From assembly GCA_019420065.1 (NCBI GenBank), contig JAHZHX010000008.1:3583-49103 (forward strand): DNA of 45,521 bases, in the 5' to 3' direction. Both the position numbers and the translations under genes were made by a program. The notes below the pieces were generated by a model. The model was not told the DNA's origin. It saw only the letters and a program-made list of their open reading frames with translations, and searched no databases. Of this stretch, positions 1 to 8,338 are shown in pieces. The stretch comes from Clostridiales bacterium. GTDB taxonomy: Bacteria > Bacillota > Clostridia > Christensenellales > Aristaeellaceae. Position 1 is the stretch's first letter. Every line of letters starts with the position of its first letter.

Positions 1-2
1 TG

Positions 3-374
3 AATCTGCGTTATGAAGCGCTGCATGCGCGGGTCGTTACGGATGAAAAATGGCTGGGATTCATTCTGGAACAGACGCTGATGAACGCGCTCAAATATAC
101 CGAGCAGGGCGGCATCGATATCACCATGGAGGGGAACGAACTGATTGTCAGCGATACGGGGATCGGCATTGCTCCCGAGGAACTGCCGCGCGTGTTTGAG
201 CGCGGTTATACCGGTTATAATGGCCGCGCGGGGCAGCGCGCTACCGGCATGGGGCTGTACCTGTGCCGGAAGGCGGCTGGACTGCTGGGGCACACGCTCC
301 GTATTGAGTCGGTACAGGGAGCTGGCACGCGGGTGCGCATCGGCTTTCAGCGCGACCGGCTGCAAGTGGAGTAA
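3..374 (+). CDS. Bce-type sensor histidine kinase, C-terminal part (5' end outside window)
   Basis: The frame is open from base 3 and ends at 374, so only the last ~123 residues of a histidine kinase are present. What is visible is the HATPase_c ATP-binding domain: an N box (EQTLMNALKYT), a G1 box (DTGIGI) and a G2 box (GMGLYLCRKAA). The residues before the N box (KWLGFILEQ) resemble the short intramembrane-sensing kinases of the BceS family. Such kinases lack a large sensor domain and take their signal from the partner ABC transporter. The genes immediately downstream are exactly such a BceAB-like pair, which supports the assignment. The response regulator is expected upstream, outside the window. 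The sensor and dimerisation parts cannot be seen. Confidence 0.85.
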   Translation, partial: NLRYEALHARVVTDEKWLGFILEQTLMNALKYTEQGGIDITMEGNELIVSDTGIGIAPEELPRVFERGYTGYNGRAGQRATGMGLYLCRKAAGLLGHTLRIESVQGAGTRVRIGFQRDRLQVE

Positions 375-382
375 GCCTTTCA

Positions 383-452
383 AAAATGTAAGATACCGGC
401 GGGAAAATGTAAGCCAAATCGATGGCAGCACATTTTCCCGTCTTGCTATAAT
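383..452 (+). promoter_or_regulatory. Putative response-regulator operator and promoter of the BceAB-like operon
   Basis: AAAATGTAAG occurs twice as an exact direct repeat (383-392 and 404-413), 21 bp apart, which is two helical turns. A third partial copy lies in inverted orientation: GGGAAAATGT (401-410) is the perfect complement of ACATTTTCCC (430-439). A good -10, TATAAT, follows at 447-452, but no good -35 is seen, as expected for an activator-dependent promoter. The layout fits an OmpR-family response regulator of the Bce type. The regulator itself is inferred. Confidence 0.55.
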
Positions 453-487
453 GGGGCTGCAAGTTTGCAAAAGGAGTGATTGAAACC

Positions 488-1255
488 ATGCCAATGCTTG
501 AAGTAAAAAATCTGAAAAAAATCTATGCCACCCGCTTTGGCGCGCATCAGGTGCAGGCGCTGGAGGATGTGAGCTTTACCGTAGAGCGCGGCGAGTATGT
601 GGCCATCATGGGCGAGTCAGGTTCCGGCAAAACGACGCTGCTCAATATTATCGCGACGCTTGACAAACCTACGGCCGGTCAGGTGCTGTTGTCCGGAGAG
701 AATGTATTTGAACAGCCGGAGAAGAATATGGCGGCTTTCCGCCGCGATCATTTGGGCTTTGTATTCCAGGATTTCAATTTGCTGGATACCTTTTCCCTGC
801 GCGACAATATCTTTTTGCCGCTGGTGCTGGCGGGCAAAAAGTATGCCGACATGCAAAAACGCCTGGAGCCGCTGGCCAAGCGGCTGAATATTTCGCAGCT
901 GCTGAACAAGTACCCTTACGAGGTGTCGGGCGGTCAGAAGCAGCGCGCCGCGGTGGCCCGCGCCCTGATTACCGAGCCGGAAATCATCCTGGCCGACGAG
1001 CCGACCGGCGCGCTGGACTCCAAAGCTTCCGGCGAACTTTTGCGGCTTTTGCGCGAAGTCAATCTTTATGGGCAGACGATCCTGATGGTCACGCACTCGG
1101 TCATGGCGGCCAGCAACGCTTCGCGCGTGATGTTCATCAAGGATGGACGGATCTATCACCAGGTATTCCGCGGCAACCAGAGCAACGAGGAAATGTATCA
1201 GAAAATTTCGGATACTTTGGCGATGATCGCCTCGGGGGTGGACGCCAATGCGTAA
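488..1255 (+). CDS. BceA-like ABC transporter ATP-binding protein
   Basis: This 255-residue ATPase belongs to the MacB/LolD/BceA group. It has Walker A GESGSGKTT (residues 42-50), signature VSGGQKQRAAVARAL, Walker B IILADEPTGALD and an H-loop histidine (VTHS). ATG 488 is preferred: AAGGAG at 471-476 is 11 bases upstream, whereas an in-frame GTG at 476 would overlap that ribosome binding site. The gene lies between a BceS-like kinase and a BceB-like permease and overlaps the permease by 8 bp (1248-1255). In this family the transporter removes peptide antibiotics from their lipid targets and also signals to the kinase. The substrate here is unknown; bacitracin-like or lantibiotic peptides are typical for the family. 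Confidence 0.9.
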   Translation: MPMLEVKNLKKIYATRFGAHQVQALEDVSFTVERGEYVAIMGESGSGKTTLLNIIATLDKPTAGQVLLSGENVFEQPEKNMAAFRRDHLGFVFQDFNLLDTFSLRDNIFLPLVLAGKKYADMQKRLEPLAKRLNISQLLNKYPYEVSGGQKQRAAVARALITEPEIILADEPTGALDSKASGELLRLLREVNLYGQTILMVTHSVMAASNASRVMFIKDGRIYHQVFRGNQSNEEMYQKISDTLAMIASGVDANA

Positions 1256-3290
1256 GCTGTTCTATCCGCGTATGGCGCTGAGCAACCTGAAGCTCAACCG
1301 CCGCTTCTGCGCGCCCTATCTTTTGACGGTGGCGCTCTCCTGCGCTATGTATTACAACATCTGCTTTGTGCAGAACAACCGCGGGATTGAGCGCATCGGC
1401 GGGCCGACCACGAGCATGATCCTCTCCACGATATTGCAGATGGGCACGGCGGTGCTGGCGATTTTTTCGGTCATCTTTCTGTTCTATACCAACTCGCTTC
1501 TAATCAAGCAGCGCAAGCGGGAACTGGGCTTGTACAGCGTGCTGGGCATGCAGAAACGCAACATTGCTCGTGTGCTCTTGTGGGAAAGCATGGCCGTTAC
1601 CGGGCTTGGCATTGTGCTGGGCTTGGCCGTGGGTATCCTTTTAAGCAAGCTGGTGCTGCTGGTGCTGTGCGCGGTGATGCGCTTTGAGGTGCCGCTGGGA
1701 TTTGAGATCAATCTTTCGTCGATTGCGCAAAGCGTGGCGCTCTTTGGCGTGATTGGCGTTGTCAACCTGTTCAGCAGTCTGATACACGTCAGCCGCGTCA
1801 GTCCCATTGAACTGATGCGCGGCAGCAACGTGGGCGAGCGCGAGCCTAAAGCCAACTGGTTTACAGCGCTGCTGGGAGTCATTGCCCTGGGAACGGGCTA
1901 TATAATGGCTATTGTGGTCAAAAATCCTGTGGAAGCGATCACGTTCTTCTTCTTTGCGGTCATCCTGGTCATTTTGGGCACCTATTGCCTGTTTATCTCG
2001 GGCAGTATTGCGATGCTGCGCATCCTGCGGCGCAACAAGCGCTTCTATTATCAGCTGAAGCACTTTACGGCAGTATCGGGCATGATGTACCGCATGCGGC
2101 AGAACGCGGCGGGTCTGGCCAGCATCTGCATTCTGTGTACGATGGTACTGGTGATCTTTTCTACCACCGTCAGCCTGAACATCGGTATGGAGGATGCGCT
2201 GCTGGAACGCTATCCATATGATATTTCGGTCGAGACCGGAGAATTTTTGGACGGCACGACGGCGGAAGGCAGGCGCAGCGCGGAAGAGGCCAGGGAAATC
2301 GTAGACAGCCTTTTGCTTGAAAAGGGATTGGAAGCGCAAAACGCCGTGGCCTATTACTACCTGCGTACCGGCGGTTGGGTACATGATGGACAATATTCTG
2401 TGATGGCGGCGCCGGAGAACGTGGATACGGAAATTAAATATCATGATACGGTGCTGATGAGCGCAGAAGATTATTATAAGCTTACCGGGGAAATGCTGCG
2501 GCTTGATTCCCATGAAGCTGCCTGCCAAATATCCGAGGAGCGCATGCCTGGGGAAGAAATTGTTGTCAACGGAAAAACGTTTGCCGTAGCCAAACGGATT
2601 GAGAGCAGCTTTGGCTGGGAGAAAGCTTACGTTGACGGGAATGAGGTGCAGGTGTTTGTTTTGAATACCTGGGAGGATATCCAAGGGCTGATTCAGAACG
2701 GCGTAGAGGACAGACAGTTTTATCGGCATTGGCGTTATGGCTTTGATTTGGGACTGAGCGAGAGCGAAACAAAAGCGCTGTATGAGACGATAAGGGAAAG
2801 AGCGCGTTTGGAGCGCGCTGAAGCGGACGGATCTGTGGTCAGATATAACGGATTGACTATTGAATGCCGCGATGCGGAAAAGAATGAATTCTATTCCTTG
2901 TACGGCGGGCTTTTGTTCATCGGCATTTTCCTGGGGGTCATGTTCGTCATGGCTACGGCGGTCATCATCTATTACAAGCAGATCAGCGAAGGGTATGACG
3001 ATAAAAAGCGTTATGAGATCATGCAGAAAGTGGGTATGACGCGCGAGGAGGTACGCCAGACCGTGCGCAGCCAGATCCTGATGGTATTCTTCCTGCCGCT
3101 GATGGCCGCGGTGATGCATTTGCTGTTTGCGTTCCCCATGATAAGCAAAATGCTGGCGATGTTCCAGCTGCACAATATTGGCCTGTTTGCGTTGTGTACG
3201 GGAGGCACGGTGCTGATGTTCGCCGTGGCATACGCAGTTATCTACCTGCTGACGGCGCAGATGTATTATCATATTGTGGAATCCAAATAA
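1248..3290 (+). CDS. BceB-like ABC transporter permease (FtsX fold, large extracellular loop)
   Basis: A 680-residue membrane protein with the BceB layout: an N-terminal TM helix, FtsX-type helices around residues 60-200 (containing KRELGLYSVLGMQKRNI), four further helices to about 310, a ~220-residue hydrophilic extracellular region (about 320-545), and a C-terminal FtsX block (YEIMQKVGMTREEVRQTV). The extracellular region is the part known to bind peptide-lipid complexes in this family. The start overlaps the end of the ATPase gene by 8 bp, so translation is coupled. A strong terminator follows at 3298-3326 and closes the kinase-ATPase-permease unit. The extracellular domain is usually variable, so substrate specificity cannot be read from it. 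Confidence 0.9.
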   Translation: MRKLFYPRMALSNLKLNRRFCAPYLLTVALSCAMYYNICFVQNNRGIERIGGPTTSMILSTILQMGTAVLAIFSVIFLFYTNSLLIKQRKRELGLYSVLGMQKRNIARVLLWESMAVTGLGIVLGLAVGILLSKLVLLVLCAVMRFEVPLGFEINLSSIAQSVALFGVIGVVNLFSSLIHVSRVSPIELMRGSNVGEREPKANWFTALLGVIALGTGYIMAIVVKNPVEAITFFFFAVILVILGTYCLFISGSIAMLRILRRNKRFYYQLKHFTAVSGMMYRMRQNAAGLASICILCTMVLVIFSTTVSLNIGMEDALLERYPYDISVETGEFLDGTTAEGRRSAEEAREIVDSLLLEKGLEAQNAVAYYYLRTGGWVHDGQYSVMAAPENVDTEIKYHDTVLMSAEDYYKLTGEMLRLDSHEAACQISEERMPGEEIVVNGKTFAVAKRIESSFGWEKAYVDGNEVQVFVLNTWEDIQGLIQNGVEDRQFYRHWRYGFDLGLSESETKALYETIRERARLERAEADGSVVRYNGLTIECRDAEKNEFYSLYGGLLFIGIFLGVMFVMATAVIIYYKQISEGYDDKKRYEIMQKVGMTREEVRQTVRSQILMVFFLPLMAAVMHLLFAFPMISKMLAMFQLHNIGLFALCTGGTVLMFAVAYAVIYLLTAQMYYHIVESK

Positions 3291-3297
3291 ACAGGCG

Positions 3298-3326
3298 CGG
3301 CGGCGGAATTTTCCGCCGCCGTTTTT
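3298..3326 (+). terminator. Rho-independent terminator of the BceAB-like operon
   Basis: CGGCGGCGGA (3298-3307) pairs perfectly with TCCGCCGCCG (3312-3321) around an ATTT loop, followed by TTTTT (3322-3326). It lies 8 bp after the permease stop. Confidence 0.9.
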
Positions 3327-3425
3327 GTAACGGAATTTTTCCAGGGCGAACCTTTTCCTTCGCTTGCGCATCTAAAGAGTAAAACCGGTATGTGGGATAC
3401 GCATGCGGAAAAGGGAGGGAAAAGA

Positions 3426-5696
3426 ATGAAGAGAATATGGGGACTATGCCTGGGGATTGCGTTTACCCTGGTCTGCCTTTCGGCGCAGGCGGCAGGAGGG
3501 ATGCTGCTGGAGGCGGCGGAGAACTATAGCGAGCAGGCCATGGAGCTGTGCGGCGACGGCGAAAACGTGTACATTCTCAAAGGGGACAGCATCCTGCGTT
3601 ATCAGGAAGGCATGGAAGCGGCGGAGGTATATATTCATGGCGTTACCGGCGCGCGCGGCCGCTATGAAATGGAAGATCCTGACGAAGCGCATGTGATTGA
3701 CGCCATGGTCTGCCGACAGGGGACGCTTTTGTGCCTGAACCAGGGGAAAGGCGCGATTTTTACCGTGTCTCCCGGCGCGGACGGCGCGCCATGCTACGGT
3801 GAAACGATTCCGCTGCCCTTTGAAAAAGAGATGTTTACCGAAGATGGGCAGTTGGGTTTCCAGTTCCAGTATATGTTTGCCCAGCAAAACGGGCTGCTGT
3901 TTGGCGGCTACGACTGGATCAGTGATGATGGCGGCGACAAAGCGTATCTTTTTGACATGGAAACGCGTGCGCTGGTCTCGCTTGCGCGGATGGAGGCGCT
4001 TCATCTTCTCACCCCCTATCGGGAGGGGCGGCTGCTGGCCATCGCCGGGAAAAATGAGGATTTCTATGATCCGCGGACAGGGGAGGCATGCGACTGGCCT
4101 TTGAGCGTATATGACCTGCAAACGGGTACGCTGACAGAGCTTTGCCGCGTTCCGAGCGCTATTGGCTACAGCACGGTCCGGGAGATGCTTTGCGATGCGC
4201 AGGGGACGATCTATTTTGCCGTGCCTGGCCGCATTTACCGCATTGCGGACGGAAAAACGGTCGAGCTGGCGGCCTACCAGCCCATTGAATCGCTGTACAG
4301 CGCGCGCATGGCGCTGGCGGGAAAGCAGATTGCGCTGCTGGACGGGACGAATGGCGGCGTATATCTGCGCACGCCCGATCCGGCGCTGCTGCCCGAGATA
4401 ACGCTGACCATCGGCGGAAGCGGCGTGAGCACGAGCGCGCATGCAAAGGCGGCTGCCGCGATGGAGGAGATCCCTGTTTTCTTCAGCGACGCCTATCTGG
4501 AAAGCGCGCAGCAGGTCGGTCAGCTTCTCAGCAGCGGCGAGGAGCAAATCGATTTGCTGGGGCTGAGCAGCGGTATGATTGACATGGAACGCATGATAGG
4601 CAAGGGGTATTGCCTGGATCTGAGCGGGAGCGAAACGCTGACGCGCTATGCCGAAAGACTGTATCCCTTTCTGCGCGATTATGTGACGCAGGATGGCAGA
4701 TTGTACGCGATTCCGGTGCGCCTGAACAACAGCATTTTGCGGGCGAACGTACCGGCAATGGAGGCGCTGGGATATACGGCGCCCGAAACCTATGCCGAGC
4801 TTGCGGCGATGATGAACGATTTTGCCCGCGACGGCAATGACGCGGCGTGGGAAAAATATACGCTCTTTGGCGAAGAGGGATCAGCCAAGCAAACCCTGCT
4901 GCTGCATTTGCTGGGGCAATATGAGGCGTATGCGCGCAGCCGCAGCGAAGCGCTGTCGCTCAGGGATCCGGCGCTTCTTGCCGCGCTGAATGCCGTTGAC
5001 AGCCTTCGGACGGAAAATGTGGAGATCAGTCCGGAAAACGCATGGCTGGCGGACGGCTCGGAGAGCGAAGAACTGATGGCGCTTTGGGAAAAAGAACGGC
5101 TGCTGCTGCCTTACGAGGCGTTTGATCTTTATGAGGAGCGCTGTCAGGCGGAACCGCTGCTGCTGCGGCTGGACGAGGCTGGCGGGCGGATACTTCCCGT
5201 TGAAGTGGAGGTGCTGGCGGTCAACCCGCGCTCAAAGCATCCGGAGGCGGCGATAATGTATCTGGAAAACCTGGTGCAAAGCTTTAACGGCGAGTTTCTG
5301 GCGAGCTGCACGGTGGACGCGGGGCCGGTGGAGAATCCGAGCTACCGGATGATTCTCAGCGGATATGACGAGGATTTGCAGCGCATTGCCAGGCAGCTGG
5401 AGCAGGCGGCGGAGATCGACCGGCCGGAATTGCAGCAAACCTATGACAGCCTGGCCGAAGCGCGCCGGTATGCCGTCGAGAACGAACGATACAGCGTGAC
5501 GCAGGAGGGGATCGAGCGCTATCGAGAAATGACGCCTGCCATGCGCGCATCCTATCCCAGCATATTGTCCGCGGGGAGCGAGGGCGAGAGCTTTTACAGC
5601 CTCTGCGGCCGATACCTGGATGGGCAGATTGGTCTGGAGCAGTTTATCAGCGAGGGCGAGGGCAAGCTGCGCCTGATGCAGATGGAAAATCCATAA
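3426..5696 (+). CDS. Secreted beta-propeller / solute-binding-protein fusion, copy 1
   Basis: A 756-residue exported protein. A signal peptide ends near AQA (residues ~1-25) with no lipobox cysteine. Residues ~30-335 are a run of short beta-rich repeats of propeller type (for example GENVYILKGDSIL, QGTLLCLNQGKGAIF, QGTIYFAVPGRIYRI). From ~345 to the end the protein resembles a family-1 ABC solute-binding protein: hinge-like QIDLLGLSSGMID, then GYCLDLSG, DGRLYAIPVRLN and ETYAELAAMMNDFA. ATG 3426 is chosen because AAGGGAGGGA (3411-3420) precedes it and the signal peptide starts there; an ATG at 3390 has neither. It is a diverged tandem duplicate of the next gene, sharing the C-terminal KLRLMQMEN. 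Two permease genes follow. I infer ligand capture for that transporter; the propeller's role is unknown. Confidence 0.75.
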   Translation: MKRIWGLCLGIAFTLVCLSAQAAGGMLLEAAENYSEQAMELCGDGENVYILKGDSILRYQEGMEAAEVYIHGVTGARGRYEMEDPDEAHVIDAMVCRQGTLLCLNQGKGAIFTVSPGADGAPCYGETIPLPFEKEMFTEDGQLGFQFQYMFAQQNGLLFGGYDWISDDGGDKAYLFDMETRALVSLARMEALHLLTPYREGRLLAIAGKNEDFYDPRTGEACDWPLSVYDLQTGTLTELCRVPSAIGYSTVREMLCDAQGTIYFAVPGRIYRIADGKTVELAAYQPIESLYSARMALAGKQIALLDGTNGGVYLRTPDPALLPEITLTIGGSGVSTSAHAKAAAAMEEIPVFFSDAYLESAQQVGQLLSSGEEQIDLLGLSSGMIDMERMIGKGYCLDLSGSETLTRYAERLYPFLRDYVTQDGRLYAIPVRLNNSILRANVPAMEALGYTAPETYAELAAMMNDFARDGNDAAWEKYTLFGEEGSAKQTLLLHLLGQYEAYARSRSEALSLRDPALLAALNAVDSLRTENVEISPENAWLADGSESEELMALWEKERLLLPYEAFDLYEERCQAEPLLLRLDEAGGRILPVEVEVLAVNPRSKHPEAAIMYLENLVQSFNGEFLASCTVDAGPVENPSYRMILSGYDEDLQRIARQLEQAAEIDRPELQQTYDSLAEARRYAVENERYSVTQEGIERYREMTPAMRASYPSILSAGSEGESFYSLCGRYLDGQIGLEQFISEGEGKLRLMQMENP

Positions 5697-5706
5697 GCTT
5701 CTATTT

Positions 5707-5734
5707 GCGCCGTCGGCAGCCTGCCTGACGGCGC
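5707..5734 (+). other. Intergenic hairpin between the two propeller-SBP genes
   Basis: GCGCCGTC (5707-5714) pairs with GACGGCGC (5727-5734), starting 10 bp after the stop of copy 1. No T-run follows, so this is more likely a 3'-end stabiliser or weak attenuator than a full terminator. Confidence 0.45.
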
Positions 5735-5752
5735 GCCGTATTTCAAAAACGC

Positions 5753-5781
5753 TTGACGCTGGGATGGATTCGCTATATCAT
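5753..5781 (+). promoter_or_regulatory. Promoter upstream of propeller-SBP copy 2
   Basis: TTGACG (5753-5758) and TATCAT (5776-5781) are separated by 17 bp. The predicted leader would be about 160 nt. It contains AAAATGTGAC (5817-5826), an 8/10 match to the repeat upstream of the BceAB-like operon, and a possible second -10, TACTAT, at 5882-5887. Whether copy 2 is regulated together with the Bce module is therefore an open inference. Confidence 0.5.
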
Positions 5782-5948
5782 GGAGCATGTTCCGCGGCGC
5801 ATGGACGTTTGAAAGAAAAATGTGACGGAATTGTAAACAAATTGCAGCGGTGAAACAAAAATGAATGATTTGCGCGTCTAATACTATGTAATTCAAACAA
5901 AAGGAGCCGGCAGGCTTCTTAAATGAATTTCAGAAGGAGAAAAACGAT

Positions 5949-8267
5949 ATGAAAAAAACGATTTCCGTGCTGCTGACGCTGTTCATGCTGCTGACCGGCG
6001 TTATATCCGCGCAGGCGGCCACAGGCGATGCGGTACTGATTGCCGCGCCTGCGGATGAAAACGAGCGCATGGACAGCCGCTTGGGGGCGATGGCCAGCGA
6101 CGGCAACACGCTGTATGTCATCAGCGGCGATCAGGTGCTGACCTGCACGAAGGATGATCCCACGATGAAGCCCTATATCAGCGGCATTACGCATAACCGC
6201 AACTACTATAATATGGAAGAGCCGGATATGGATCATATCATCGGGCATGTCTTTGTCAAGGACGGCGGGCTGCTGTGCCTGGACGACCGGCAGGGCACGC
6301 TGTTTACGGTCAGCCCCGACGCGGAGGGCAAGCCGGTGTATGGCGAGGTAAAGCAGCTGATCATGGATGAGGAGCTGTTTGAAGAGTATGACGGCCGCCG
6401 GCAGCTGAGCAATTTTCAGTTTGAACAAAGCGTGCTGGCCGGCAATACGCTGCTTGTCACAGGCTACAACTGGGAAAGCGGCAGCGGATACAAGGAGCTG
6501 TACAGAATTGACATGGAATCCGGCGAGATGGAGCCGGTGGAGGACGTCGGCACGGCGGAAGTGATCGCCAGCTACAAGGATGGCAAGGCGCTTATCATGA
6601 ATGTTGATTACGACAACATGTATGATGAAGAAACGCAAAGCTATAAGCCCTGGCCGCTGAGCGTGTATGATCCTGCGACAAACGAAATCGAAGAGCTTGC
6701 CCGCATCGACGTGAAGGGCCTCAACTACTACAATGTAAGAGGCTTTGCCTATGATGAAGCGGGCGACCGGATCTACATTGTCGTGGACAACCGCATCTAT
6801 CTTTTGAACGATCAGCAGGGCGCTGATCTGGTAGCCTACCATCCCAGCAGCAGTATGTATAGCTCCAACGTTCCGACGCTGGTGCTGGGCGGCTATATTG
6901 TGGTGCGAGACGATAACGCGGGCGCGATGTATCTGCGCAATCCCGATCCGGCGCAGCTGCCCAAGCATACGCTGGCGATTTCCAACTACTATGATTCCGA
7001 AGCGCACACCAAGGCGGCGGCGCTGATGGATGATGTGCCGATCTTCTTTGAGAACAGCAGCTATTACAGCACCGCGCAGGAGCTGGGACAGGCGCTGGCG
7101 GCCGGCGAAAGCCAGATCGATTTGCTGGCGGTATCGCTAAGCTGGATGGATTTTGATCGCCTGGTCAACAAGGGCTACTGCTATGACCTGAGCGGCAGCA
7201 GCAAGCTGATGGAGTATATCAACAAGCTGTATCCCGCCATCCGCGATACGGTCATGTATGACGGCAAGCTTATGGGCATCCCGGTGGAAACGTATACCGG
7301 CAATTTCTGGTCATATAATGTGGAAGCATTTGAGAAGCTGGGCTATCAGGTGCCTGCAAGCTATGCGGAAATGGTTGATTTGATGAATACCTTTGCCAGC
7401 GCAGAGAATGAGGAGCTGTGGGAGGAGTATTGCCTGATCAGCGATGAAGGCAGCATCAAGGATATGCTGATGAACTCGGTGCTGAACCAGTACGAGCAGT
7501 ATATGCTTTCCATGGGCAAAACGCTGTCGCTGGATACGCCCGAATTCCGTTCCGCCATGGAGGCGATTGAACGCCTGGACGTTGAAAACGTGGAGGTGCA
7601 TGGGGGATGGGACGAAGACGGAGAGCCGAGCGAAGAAATGCAGGCGCTGTGGAATAAAACGGCGCTGTTCAACAACTGGAGCGATCTGTCGGTTTATAAC
7701 AGAGGCAGAGCGGAGTATGAGCCGCTGCGGCTGGTGATTGGCGAGGATGCGGGTTTCCAGATCTTTATGGACGAACAGATTCTGTTTGTGAACCCCCGCT
7801 CGGAGAATCTTGACGAGGCGGTGCGCTATCTTGAAAATCTGACGGCAAGCTTTAGTCAGGTTGATTTAACGGCATGGTCGCCGGAATATAACGACCCGAT
7901 CGAAAATCCTTATTATGAGCGCACTATAAAGGAAATGCAAAAGGAACTGGAGCGCCAGGAAAAGCTGATCCAGGAGGCTGAGCCGCTTGACCGGCAGGCG
8001 CTTCAGCAAGAGCTTGACGATTATAAGGAGTATGTTGTCCGCTACGAGCAGGAGAACCGCTATAACGTAAGCGAGCAGAGCATTGCCTGGTACCGCGATC
8101 TGGCGCAGTATATCGTCATTTCTCGGCCCAGCGTGATGTACTCTTCCAACAATGACGACAGCTTCTATACCCTGCGCAGCCGTTATACCGACGGTCAGAT
8201 CAACCTGGAGCAGTTCATCCGCGAGGGCAGCAGCAAGCTGCGCCTGATGCAGATGGAAAATCAATAA
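5949..8267 (+). CDS. Secreted beta-propeller / solute-binding-protein fusion, copy 2
   Basis: A 772-residue paralogue of the preceding gene with the same architecture: signal peptide (MKKTISVLLTLFMLL...AQA, no lipobox), a propeller region of roughly 320 residues (NTLYVISGDQVL, GGLLCLDDRQGTLF, GDRIYIVVDNRIYLL), then a family-1 SBP-like domain (GYCYDLSG, DGKLMGIPVETY, PASYAEMVDLMNTFA) and the shared ending KLRLMQMEN. Charged helical stretches near residues 650-700 (KEMQKELERQEKLIQEAEP) may be a spacer. AGAAGGAGA (5932-5940) sets the start. It has its own promoter and is followed by a stable hairpin and two permease genes, as expected for the binding-protein gene of an importer. The ligand cannot be predicted. 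The two copies may bind different ligands or form a pair. Confidence 0.75.
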   Translation: MKKTISVLLTLFMLLTGVISAQAATGDAVLIAAPADENERMDSRLGAMASDGNTLYVISGDQVLTCTKDDPTMKPYISGITHNRNYYNMEEPDMDHIIGHVFVKDGGLLCLDDRQGTLFTVSPDAEGKPVYGEVKQLIMDEELFEEYDGRRQLSNFQFEQSVLAGNTLLVTGYNWESGSGYKELYRIDMESGEMEPVEDVGTAEVIASYKDGKALIMNVDYDNMYDEETQSYKPWPLSVYDPATNEIEELARIDVKGLNYYNVRGFAYDEAGDRIYIVVDNRIYLLNDQQGADLVAYHPSSSMYSSNVPTLVLGGYIVVRDDNAGAMYLRNPDPAQLPKHTLAISNYYDSEAHTKAAALMDDVPIFFENSSYYSTAQELGQALAAGESQIDLLAVSLSWMDFDRLVNKGYCYDLSGSSKLMEYINKLYPAIRDTVMYDGKLMGIPVETYTGNFWSYNVEAFEKLGYQVPASYAEMVDLMNTFASAENEELWEEYCLISDEGSIKDMLMNSVLNQYEQYMLSMGKTLSLDTPEFRSAMEAIERLDVENVEVHGGWDEDGEPSEEMQALWNKTALFNNWSDLSVYNRGRAEYEPLRLVIGEDAGFQIFMDEQILFVNPRSENLDEAVRYLENLTASFSQVDLTAWSPEYNDPIENPYYERTIKEMQKELERQEKLIQEAEPLDRQALQQELDDYKEYVVRYEQENRYNVSEQSIAWYRDLAQYIVISRPSVMYSSNNDDSFYTLRSRYTDGQINLEQFIREGSSKLRLMQMENQ

Positions 8268-8276
8268 AACAATTCA

Positions 8277-8317
8277 CGCGCTGCGCGGCACGGCGGCAGG
8301 CTGTACCGCGCAGCGCG
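8277..8317 (+). repeat. GC-rich intercistronic hairpin between binding protein and permeases
   Basis: CGCGCTGCGCGG (8277-8288) is the perfect 12-bp complement of CCGCGCAGCGCG (8306-8317), with a 17-nt loop and no T-run. Its position between a binding-protein gene and its permease genes fits the known use of such structures to protect the upstream message and lower downstream expression. Confidence 0.65.
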
Positions 8318-8338
8318 GCGCAAACGAAGGAGGAACCG

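Noticed and set aside
1641..3371. Minus-strand open frame of 576 codons opposite the BceB-like gene
   Set aside because: It would run through the plus-strand terminator at 3298-3326 and has no recognisable domain.
5923..5952. Nine-codon leader frame overlapping the start of propeller-SBP copy 2 as ATGA
   Set aside because: The only purine-rich stretch upstream is about 15 bases away, and the frame contains the real RBS of the next gene. It is probably chance.
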